Below, one piece after another: positions 55,293-64,000 of a stretch of 64,000 nt of DNA. The stretch lies in NCBI GenBank assembly GCA_958510825.1, contig OY294044.1, positions 107,112,893 through 107,176,892 on the forward strand, given 5' to 3'. The DNA is from Brachypterus glaber. Its lineage: Eukaryota > Arthropoda > Insecta > Coleoptera > Kateretidae. Position 1 is the stretch's first letter; every line of letters begins with the position of its first letter. Below the pieces are notes generated by a model. That model worked only from the letters and a program-made list of their open reading frames with translations. It did no database searches and was not told where the DNA came from. Made by a program: the position numbers and the translations under genes.

Positions 55293-56251
55293 ACTATTAT
55301 AAGTGACTCATTGAGTCAACCGTATGTGAAAACACACTAACCCACATGTGGCTATGAGTCAAAATTGCACCCCAATTTAATAAAAACTCGCATTCAACAA
55401 TAAAACTGAACAGGAAGGTCAGACGAGATTTTTCAGGCCCTAATTGAGGGATAGTCTCAAGTTCAAGGTCAACACAACAATTGGCTTACCAGCTGTGCCA
55501 TTTTTAACAACACATGATATTTTTGATAGCTTTCCTCAATCCGACTATAGCTGGGGAACGTTGTGGATTAAACAATTTTTAAAAACAATATTATATTATT
55601 GCTCTTTCGCTTTACAGACGGACATATTTTTATATTGTATATTCACAGTCAAAAAAAGTGAAAAGAACAGTCTACTCTACAATTTTTCATTAACATCGTT
55701 TCTAAAGTATGTCCCGCTTTTTTTGCCATATTGACCCCCTCCCTTTGTCACAAAGTATCACACAGCACTTACCCCCTCCCCCTATGTCACTTCATGTTAA
55801 ATTTTCATATAGGTACAATAAAAACCAATGTTGTATAGTCGCTTTCAAACTTATAGCAGAATGTCTACATTTGAAAGAGATTAATGTGAGACAGGGACGT
55901 ATTTAAATTTTATTATATTAAATACGTATTTATCTTCTATAGATCGATGAACAAAACAAAAATAAAACAAATTAAAGCCGTCCCAGTAAATATTTGTTGC
56001 TATTTATTGCCTTGTGGGTGTGGCTAAATCCTTTGTAAAATATGTAGTAGTGGATGGTAACAGAACACTCCTGTTAGTTTTTCACCGGGTGATTTGCTTA
56101 AGGGTTGTCCGTTGTCTTGAATTTTAGGGGTGAGTTGCTTAATATGCATCTTACAAAAAAATGCATATAACCAATTTTGTTAAGGAGGAAATTTTCACCA
56201 ATTTTAGTTGGGATGATTTTTTTAATATATAAATAACAATCGAGTTAATTT
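55293..56251. other. Spacer, with a C-rich decayed MITE end
   Basis: About 55725-55800 has GACCCCCTCCCTTTGTCAC and TACCCCCTCCCCCTATGTCAC, reverse-complement style of the G-rich ends at 17605 and 55040. There is no gene. A 96-codon frame at 55444 has no recognisable domain. Confidence 0.45.
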
Positions 56252-56451
56252 NNNNNNNNNNNNNNNNNNNNNNNNNNNNNNNNNNNNNNNNNNNNNNNNN
56301 NNNNNNNNNNNNNNNNNNNNNNNNNNNNNNNNNNNNNNNNNNNNNNNNNNNNNNNNNNNNNNNNNNNNNNNNNNNNNNNNNNNNNNNNNNNNNNNNNNNN
56401 NNNNNNNNNNNNNNNNNNNNNNNNNNNNNNNNNNNNNNNNNNNNNNNNNNN
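56252..56451. other. Assembly gap of 200 N
   Basis: Exactly 200 N; the round number suggests a placeholder of unknown size rather than a measured gap. Confidence 0.99.
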
Positions 56452-56696
56452 TTTTTTTTCTGTACTGTAAACTAAAGCTTTCCCACCTCGTTAGAGACAG
56501 GAAAACTATTCTCATTAGATGTTCTAATGAACATGTTTGATGAAGTGTACAAAATTTGCGGTTATAAATGTTGAAAAGGAAATAATTATGTTTGTATTAA
56601 AGCCCAAAAGGGCCTTGGATGTGGGTAAGGATTTTTATAGTAATTCCCATATATTTTCCAACTTTTAAATCTTCTTCATAGAACAATAAAATATAT

Positions 56697-57426
56697 ACAG
56701 GGTGATCCATAACTGGCATGCCAAAATTTAAGAGGTGATTCTAGATCCAAAAATATAAAAAAAGTTCCTATAAAGGTTGGTCCGGAAATGAGCCCTAAGG
56801 GATCTAGGGCCCTTTAAAATTGTAATAAAAATAAGGTTTTTAATTAATAACTCGGGTACCGTTTAAGCTAGAGCGGCGAGCTTTTGCATGTATACTAGTA
56901 TTAATAAGGGCAATAAGTTTATGTTAATTTATTTTTTTAATTTATCCAGAGGCGTGCCCAGACGGACAAAATATATGAGGCTTAAAACATTTTTGCCCCA
57001 AACTTTTCTATGTGTATGTTTTTTGGATTTGTTGTAAAAAATATAGATTTCTAGAGTAAAAATACATATAAAATATCATATAGTGTAACACTGTAGGAGC
57101 AACCGTTATCAAAAAAAAATGCAATTAAGAGGAAGTAACATTTTGTGCCACCAAAAACGTTACTTTTTAAAAGGCTATTACTCCTTTAATATTAAATTTA
57201 GGTGTTTTGGTGTATAATACTTTTTTGCTCAGTTTTAAATGAAGAATCACCATGCAGCATTAAAATTTTATTGGTGCTTTTTTTTGTTCCCCATTCAATA
57301 CGTCATCTTCGAAGGGCCGTAGCTCCCTTAGGGCTCATTTCCGGACCAACCTTTATAGAAACTTTTTTTCATATTTTTGGATGTAGAATCACCTCTTAAA
57401 TTTCGGTACGCGAGTTCTGGAACAGG

Positions 57427-57430
<4 letters not shown>
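56697..57430 (+). mobile_element. Repeat family I, copy 2
   Basis: It starts ACAGGGTGATCCATAACTGG and ends CGCGAGTTCTGGAACAGGCTGT. Inverted arms include GGTTGGTCCGGAAATGAGCCC and GGGCTCATTTCCGGACCAACC. The right arm continues to the (TA)n tract. Compared with 48038 it has an extra ~100-bp segment near the right end that repeats the terminal arm. Confidence 0.8.

Positions 57431-57505
<75 letters not shown>
57430..57505. repeat. (TA)n microsatellite
   Basis: About 38 TA units immediately abut the end of family I, as if the element's TA target had expanded. Confidence 0.97.
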
Positions 57506-57510
<5 letters not shown>

Positions 57511-57948
57511 ATTAAAAAAGTATATTTGCTTCAACGTTAAAAAATAAGTTTGGTTTCCCATCAATTCATTTTTGTTTTGTTTGGGACAGTTTGTTCAAAA
57601 TGTATTAAAGAAAATCTCTATTAATGTTTATAAGTAATATATTTTTATAATTTTTATATTATAAAAAATAAAACATTATTTTATTTAAAAAATGTATTTT
57701 TTCTTTAAGCGTACTAAAATGTTCATATTTTATAACTGAACTACCAGTTAGAAGTGATCTATTTTTTTTACAGTAAAAAAATGAGTTCACTGTTGTACGC
57801 CGTAAAAAAACTTAGTTAGCAAAACCACCACTGGCGGCAGCACTCTTTGACTTTAATGACAGCCATACTTCAAACTTGTTTGTTTATTATGTAAACAGGT
57901 GGTTGACTCGAGATTCCTCGCAAAAACCTTGTGTGAAATTGATTAAAA

Positions 57949-58077
57949 ATGATTGAAGAAGAATATATGGTTTATACACCTACAAATCTCTTCGAAATTA
58001 CAAATGCTACATTAGACAAGTTACCATCGAAATCGCGAAAAGTGTACGATTTAGTCTACCAAAAAAAAATTAAATGA
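57949..58077 (+). pseudogene. Short frame like the start of a Crypton/tyrosine-recombinase-type protein
   Basis: A 42-codon frame, MIEEEYMVYTPTNLFEITNA...LDKLPSKSRKVYDLVYQKK, ends in a stop after an A9 run. The LPSKSRKVYDLVYQKF-like sentence resembles the N-terminal core-binding domain (SAM-like helices) of tyrosine-recombinase proteins common in insect genomes; this is inferred from memory of the style. The frame probably broke by slippage in the A run, or an intron follows. Upstream 57780-57948 is less AT-rich than the surroundings. Confidence 0.35.
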
Positions 58078-59811
58078 GCTAAGGAAGGATTAAGTTTATT
58101 TCGAAAGGGTTTTATTGGCCTATTTTAATAAAAAAAACATAATTTATTACTAAATAAATTAAATTCAAAAATTAATATTTAAAAAAAATATATAGGATGC
58201 TTGAACAAAAAATTGTATGTTTCACTCAGAGGATAAGTGCGTTTTTTACTCGTCTGTAGTTTAAATTCTACAGACTAGTGAAAAAAAGCTTCACTTTTCC
58301 TCTTAGTAGAACGATATACTATTGGGCATCATTTATGACTAAACTTCTATTAAAAGTTGTGAAATATAGGTATATAATATTGGTATTACGACCCCGGGTC
58401 GTCGACCCGCATAATACAATTGGATATTTTGACATATATCCACCCCATAAAGTATTTCTACTTAAACACCATTTGCCACATTAAAATAAACTTTAAACTT
58501 AAAATTTTTAGTAGATTCTACATGAGTTCAGCAAGGTTTATTTTATTGCGGTAAAACTGTACCATGCCACCTTATTTCGTTTAATTCCTGGAGGTAAAAA
58601 AAATTAAAAATTAATAAAGTATCTCATAGACAAACGAGAAACTAAACTATGCACTTTTTGGGCCTGATTATCTAATCAAAGAGTATAAAAAAAGGCACAA
58701 AATCTGTTCAGTGTGGCGTGTTTGAGCCTATGGCTAATTTGCCCTAGTAGAACCACCGCACCTGCTCCATAGAGGTCGCACAAAGTCATGGTCATGGCCA
58801 ACCAGATCGACATCTGCAAAATGCACAACTGCAGCTTAGATCTAACATTATTGACTATCAACTATAATTGGTCTGAGATATTAAAGCTCTTGATTAACAA
58901 TCACGGCTTGTACTTTGTACTGAGATGCATTAAAATTAGAATTCTTTCCTACCCCGTAAAAAATTCTTTCCATTATTCATTCTGTATCATCATTTTAATA
59001 GGATATATCATAATGGAATTTAATAGGAACTTAAAGATTTTATAGGAAAAATTCTTTAGGGATTGCCTATATATGAAAGTTTTTACATGAAAAGTGTCTC
59101 AAAATCTTATTAGACCTTATCTAAAAACGATTAGATCTTATTAAACTAAAAATTTTAGTTTAGGAAATTTAATATCCTACACTACACCTCCAATGAAATT
59201 GCTTTTTTCCATTTTTCAGCGAAATTATTTATCGGACTATAAAAGTGGTTAAGAGCAAACTTGTAGCTCTTGAAATTCTCTATAAGTTTCACATATTATG
59301 AATTTGCATAGGTACTTTGGTACGGTTACAGAGGGCGCAACTCGACTTTCAGCGCTCACTGTAACCCTTCGCTTCGCTTCGATGAAAATTTAAGAAAAGT
59401 TTAAGGTAAGTTGTAATTATTTTTTATTAATAAAAAAAATGTACAAAATTGGTAACATAATGCTCCTGCATTTGTGCAGAAAATGATTTGTTTTGGGGCG
59501 AACAAATAACTTTCTCGATAAAACAAATTTTGGCCTTTTTTAAGAATCTTTCTAAAAATACCTTTATAAATCCTTGGTAAAACTTGCCTTGTTAGCTTTT
59601 TTAAGAATAAAATTGACATTTTTAATGATGCAGTTGGCTTTTTCAACATCCCCGATAATTTGTTTGACTGGTAGCCTATACCGGTGGGCCACTCTTGCAC
59701 TAATAAAAGGGATCATTTTAATAATGCAATAGTGCTTTAAATGCTTGTATCGTGCCAAAAAGAAAACCCTCTGTTATGAGGGTGGTATGTAATGAAAGAT
59801 ATAGATGTCCT
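58078..59811. other. Spacer without supportable genes
   Basis: Several 60-100-codon frames on both strands (58278, 58676 minus, 58788, 59401 minus) have no domain, signal or consistent composition. A small CTTCGCTTCGCTTCG run lies at about 59369. Confidence 0.4.
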
Positions 59812-60369
59812 CGAGGGGTGTCTCACCTTTGACAATACATGTACGCTTTAGCTGACATTACCTCGACATTACTTGACAGTACAGGACATTACCTGACATT
59901 ACTTGACATTACATGAAATTACTTGACATTACAAGACATTACTTGACATTACAAGACATTACTTGACATTAGTCGACATTAAAGACATTATGTCCTAGTG
60001 CGCATGTGCGTAGACATTATCTACGCCTGCGCGTAGACATTGCGTGCGTGAAAATTTCTACGCGAAAGGGGGAGGTTAGTTCTGAAACATGAAATGGGGG
60101 TGTTTTTTATTTATATAGTATTAAGGTCATATTAGTTAAACATAAAGTTAAACTTAAAAACGACTTTTTTTAGTTATCAAAAATCATACAAGCAGTTTTT
60201 TCCCAGTGCAAAAAAGTACCACCAGACCACTAGTAATGGTCAGTCAGACGGGATACTCTTGTTAGGAGCATATTTACCTTGACATTACCTTGACATTACT
60301 CGACATTACGACATTATTTTGCATTTTTGACAATACATGTACATATTTTGGCCAGTGAGACACCCCTCG
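59812..60369. mobile_element. 558-bp element, 8-bp TSD, packed with 10-bp repeats
   Basis: The ends CGAGGGGTGTCTCAC and GTGAGACACCCCTCG are perfect inverted repeats. GATGTCCT is duplicated on both sides (59804-59811, 60370-60377). TTTGACAATACATGTAC follows each end, but in direct rather than inverted orientation. From about 59850 to 59990, and again at 60275-60315, a GACATTACTT-like decamer recurs more than 15 times. An ATCTACGCCTGCGCGTAGA hairpin lies near 60020. The 8-bp duplication fits hAT or P-type transposases. Confidence 0.88.
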
Positions 60370-60746
60370 GATGTCCTTATTACATTTATAAAAAAAACGC
60401 AAATCTCAAAAAAACACATATGGGTCGCTCTTGCACTATACGCCTCATTTTTAAATATGTTAACCTTTTCTCTCATGAAAAATATACCTCAAGTGGTCTT
60501 GATAAATTTATGAAAGACCTCCTTTTTTTCCAATTTTTTAACCGCTTTTTTCTCTATTATATTTTTAATACAATATTCTGATTTATGAAACAAAACATAA
60601 TAAAAAAACATAACCAAACAATATACTATTCATATAGAAACAACAAAATATTTATGCATACACATATTTTTTTCATAATATGTGTATTACCGCCAAAAAA
60701 GACCCAAATTTCGTTACATTTTACGAAATCTCAGAGATAAAGTAAT

Positions 60747-60917
60747 TTTTTCTACGACTGCTTTAGAATGTAAGCAAATACACACACTTTTCAAACACAG
60801 AATTAATCCATTCTAGCTCTAGATATGGTATGAATATTCCTTATCAAGTGTTAGAATGAGCGCATGTAGTGTCATCTCTTCTTTATAAAAGTAAAAAAAA
60901 CTGTAGCAAAATTAGCA

Positions 60918-60969
<52 letters not shown>

Positions 60970-61494
60970 ACCATGAAATATTGAATAATTTAATGTAATT
61001 TAAAGTTTTGCGTTAAAATTACATAAAGTCTATTAGTTTTTCGTAATATTTGATCAGTTTTTTATCAATTTAGTTCATAAATTAAAACTGCTCCATCTAT
61101 TGTTAAATATTGAAAATATCTGTCACACCAATCTGACATAACCTTCAGTCTTTGCATTATAATTTGTAAATATGTGCTAAAATTAAATAAAAATCTTTTT
61201 TAAGTACTGATTTGATAAAATTATTAAATAACATTAATTGCTTTATTTAAAAATATGTATTTTGTTGCATTTGCAATGTCGAGTCACAAAAAACATTGTT
61301 GTTAACCTTGTCCGCAGTTTAAAGCCATGTGTTTCATATTCGTAGTCAAATAAAAAGTAGGTCTACAACATGTATGGAATAGTCATTCCACGTTCGCGAG
61401 ACCGTCATACTCGCCTGCCGGCTCGTATGACCAGCTTTCCGCTCGCGCGGAATATTGTCTATTCCATACTAGTTATAGAATATACTACTTTTGT
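60747..61494 (-). repeat. Interspersed repeat family H, copy 2
   Basis: A reversed copy of 29001-29689. It contains an expanded (AT)n run at 60920-60967 where copy 1 has only ATATATAT. Confidence 0.86.
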
Positions 61495-61974
61495 AGTATT
61501 TTTATTCCCATGGAAACTGGCTATCAGCTAGTGGCTATAGCCATGTATAATTATAATTATGTAATAATAATAGAAGAATATACATATATATTTACTGACA
61601 ATTTGAGACCATTTCTAGTAGAAGTAAACATATATTGTGCATGCTTGCCATCTGTCTAGCAAACAATCTGATTTCTTTGCACTTTTTTTTGCATATTTCA
61701 AGGTTACTTATGCAACTTAGAGATAGTCAGGTGGCTAGAAGTGCATCTGTTAAGCATCCTCAGCCGCGCCTAGGATATCGAATATACTTTGCTTAGAAAA
61801 ACCTTTACATCACGATCTTGTATAGAAGATATACTTATCATGGTTTTAGATAAGCCTGGGTAAAATGTACTTTAGTATGGATAACATTATTTTTCTTTGG
61901 TGGCATTAAAAAAAATCCTTAATTTAGAATAAAATACACTGCCCAGTAAAGATGTTTTCCCATTATTCTCCTCC

Positions 61975-62190
61975 GTACGTAAAATGGATTTTTTATTATA
62001 AAATTCACTTTCAGCAACCTTAAAAACCTCAATATACCAGTTTTTACGAAATCCCTCAGGGGATGAATTTAGAAAAAAAAATGGCCCGAAATTGATTTAT
62101 ATCCACATAAAACGTCATAAAACACAAAAATAGTCAAACAAAAATTTGAAAATTTTTGCACGAATACAAGGGTTTCCCAAAATTTTGAAG
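61975..62190 (-). repeat. Repeat family D, short reversed copy
   Basis: The complement of the family D leader and first unit: TCACTTTCAGCAACCTTAAA, CAATATACCAGTTTTTACG, CATAAAACGTCATAAAAC, TTGCACGAATACAAG. It has only one unit instead of about six. Confidence 0.78.
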
Positions 62191-62536
62191 CTTTTTAAAA
62201 AAAGCATAATAAATGTCTTTGATTTTTTTGTATTTTTAAAGGTTGCTTATTGTAACTTGCAACTTGGAGATAGTCAGGTGTCTCTGTTAAACATCCTTAA
62301 CCGCGTCTAGGGCAGACTTTGCTTAGAAAAACCGAACATCACGATCTTATATCTTAGTGTTTGATAGATTAAGAACTCATAATAGTAATTATATACCAAG
62401 GTAGAGAAGACGTTTTTTATAGCCGAGCTACGCAGCTCGGGATGTAAGAATGCGAGGCTATAATAGTATTCTCTAACGTAGTTTATATATTAGTTTTTTC
62501 ACTACTAGCACTATTTAACTATTTTTATTTAAATAA

Positions 62537-62571
<35 letters not shown>

Positions 62572-63367
62572 TTTATTTGTGATACAATGTTTTCACACGT
62601 CAAATAATAAATAAATGTTACATTAACATAATTAAAATAGGTTAATTTAAATCAAAATTCAAAATACAAAATTTCACGGCACAATTTAGTACAGCCAAAC
62701 ATATATTCAAAATTTGTAATTTAAAAAATCACTCGTACTATACAGGGCCTTTTCAATCAAAAACTCCTTCAATTTAATTTTAAATTGCCTTGTTGGAAGA
62801 TTGCGCATATTTAATGGCAAATGATTAAAAAAGGTAGGTCCATAGAAGTTAAAGCCAAGTTTACTGCTCTGAAGTCTAAAATTGGGCAATCTAATATTAT
62901 GAGAGAAACGAGTATTTCTCTCATGGATATCTAATTGTTGAGAAAAATCAGAAAAATTTTCTTTAACATAACAGGCAGTAACATAAATAAACAAAGATGG
63001 TACAGTTAAAATCTTAAGTTCAACAAATTTATGCTTTATATCAGCCCTATAACCCATATTGCATAAAACCCTTATTAAACGCCTTTGAATCCCAAAAATT
63101 CTATCCAACCCTGAAGCACTCCCCCAGGCCACAAGGCCATAACTTACCCTAGACTCAAATAATGCATGGTATGCTGTTTTTAAAACGTCAGGAGAGACCA
63201 TCCTAACAAGGGAGCGGAAAACAAAAACACTTTTTGACAGAGAGCCCGCCACAGCATTTACATGAGAATTCCAATTTAGGTCCGGGTCAAGGAGTAAACC
63301 AAGATATTTTACATTCGTAGGGTTATTAAAAGTATATAGTGGTCGATGAATAAAGAATATATGAACA
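62537..63367 (-). mobile_element. 5'-truncated non-LTR retrotransposon with (TTAC)n tail
   Basis: The insert has its 3' end at left, with an (AAGT)-type repeat (62537-62572; TTAC units on the element strand) as tail. The uninterrupted family L copy at 34239 gives the empty site; AATAA-like sequence at both junctions is a plausible short target duplication. The 5' end is truncated inside the reverse transcriptase. Confidence 0.83.
62707..63366 (-). CDS. Partial non-LTR reverse transcriptase C-terminus
   Basis: The minus-strand frame is open from the junction near 63366 to a stop at 62707, about 219 codons. It reads KYLGLLLDPDLNWNSHVNAV, then LKTAYHALFESRVSYGLVAW (the landmark after the RT palm) and QRRLIRVL, a thumb/connector sentence of jockey/BS-type elements. 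The catalytic FADD block lies upstream and is lost. It is only distantly similar to the frame at 2340, so these are two different LINE families. The frame has no internal stop, which suggests a fairly recent insertion. Confidence 0.82.
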   Translation of the reverse strand, partial: VHIFFIHRPLYTFNNPTNVKYLGLLLDPDLNWNSHVNAVAGSLSKSVFVFRSLVRMVSPDVLKTAYHALFESRVSYGLVAWGSASGLDRIFGIQRRLIRVLCNMGYRADIKHKFVELKILTVPSLFIYVTACYVKENFSDFSQQLDIHERNTRFSHNIRLPNFRLQSSKLGFNFYGPTFFNHLPLNMRNLPTRQFKIKLKEFLIEKALYSTSDFLNYKF

Positions 63368-63787
63368 GTTTTATTAATAAAATAAATTATTAACGGAAAT
63401 TATATTTCTTGAAATTTTCATAAAAAACAAGTAGCCTTGATCAATGACATTTGCTCAAATAAATACTTTGAATGACGTTTAAAAATTTAGTTTTTTTTTT
63501 TAATTTTTCATAATATTTAGATAATTATTGATTGTACTAATTGGTTATAATTATAATTAATTATATTTAATAAATAAAAAATTATTTAAAGCTGTTTTCT
63601 TGGGTTTAATTAGTAAAAATTGCACAAAGAACTAAAACATCTAAAGTGACAGAAGTCAATTGTATATAAAATTTACTCCTAATAGGAGAGAAAAAATTAT
63701 TATTGCTATAGGTCAAGAAAATTGATTTCACAGTTTGCAAACATGATAAATAATGGTATGTTCTAAAGCTAGTAGTGAAAAAAATAC

Positions 63788-64000
63788 CTTATCTTTATAT
63801 GGAATATGGAAATTTTGTTTTTAATAACTAAGTTTCAAATTTTCTTTGGCGCATCAAAAACAACCCGTAATTTTGTTTTAGTCTATTCTCATCAAGGAAT
63901 AAGCGCCTTGGTGATATATTTTAGCAAAACCTTCACAAGACTATATTATGAACCTGAATTATGTCTTTTAAATGTACTGTCTATATTTTTAATTTTTGTT
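63788..64000. other. Right-edge spacer
   Basis: AT-rich, with no recognisable feature. Confidence 0.4.

Larger units (their letters stand above)
62381..63787 (+). mobile_element. Foldback repeat family L, copy 3, with nested LINE
   Basis: The outer parts 62381-62536 and 63368-63787 match 34239-34799 in order (AGAGAAGAC...TATAGCC foldback, TTTTTTCACTACTAGCAC, GTAGCCTTGATCAATGAC, TTACTCCTAATAGGAGAG, CTAGTAGTGAAAAAAAT). The middle is a non-LTR insertion. Confidence 0.85.

Noticed and set aside
56222..56515. 97-codon minus frame
   Set aside because: Almost entirely N bases of the assembly gap.

Overview
This window looks like a gene-poor, AT-rich arthropod (probably insect) nuclear scaffold. 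It has jockey-like and Penelope-like retroelement remnants, a tRNA-derived SINE with an (AAAC)n tail, many TA- and TTA-flanked miniature inverted-repeat elements, a 200-N assembly gap and no prokaryote-style gene clusters. A beetle or another insect with a large repeat-rich genome would fit, but the sequence alone does not fix the order. Only one stretch resembles a host gene: a 93-codon first exon near 37.9 kb with a good start context and a consensus splice donor. Nearly everything else is repeats, often nested.

Layout. 1-5 kb: a long (TGTC)n tract leading into a repeat called family A here (five copies in the window), two abutting TTA-flanked inverted-repeat elements, a SINE fragment and a 5'-truncated non-LTR reverse transcriptase. 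6-14 kb: hAT-like MITEs (one with a perfect 8-bp target duplication), TTA/TAA/ATA-flanked foldback MITEs, TA-flanked MITEs and a ~100-bp tandem repeat array. 14.6-18.2 kb: a probable old hAT element filled with later insertions. 20-32 kb: more copies of the same families, a ~965-bp giant palindrome built from degenerate short repeats, two long-TIR elements and a Penelope GIY-YIG endonuclease followed by a hammerhead-ribozyme-like fold. 34-37 kb: nested repeats and minus-strand reverse transcriptase scraps. 37.4-38.3 kb: the candidate host exon and a local duplication of its splice donor. 39-48 kb: nested MITEs, three deep at 42.6-44.1 kb. 49.0-51.4 kb: a 436-bp tandem satellite. 52-64 kb: more family copies, the gap, an 8-bp-TSD element packed with 10-bp repeats, and a second non-LTR fragment inside a foldback repeat.

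The most interesting system is the 49.0-51.4 kb satellite. Every monomer contains what reads as a complete type I hammerhead ribozyme: CUGAAGA, a 4-bp helix II, GAAA, an AUC cleavage triplet, a 6-bp lower and a 10-bp upper helix I, and a loopless palindromic helix III. One of the five copies has a G-to-C change in the invariant core. The architecture matches hammerhead satellites and metazoan retrozymes, which are thought to move with Penelope-type machinery. A Penelope remnant with its own hammerhead-like fold lies about 19 kb away.

All family letters (A, B, C...) are local labels given here, not database names.
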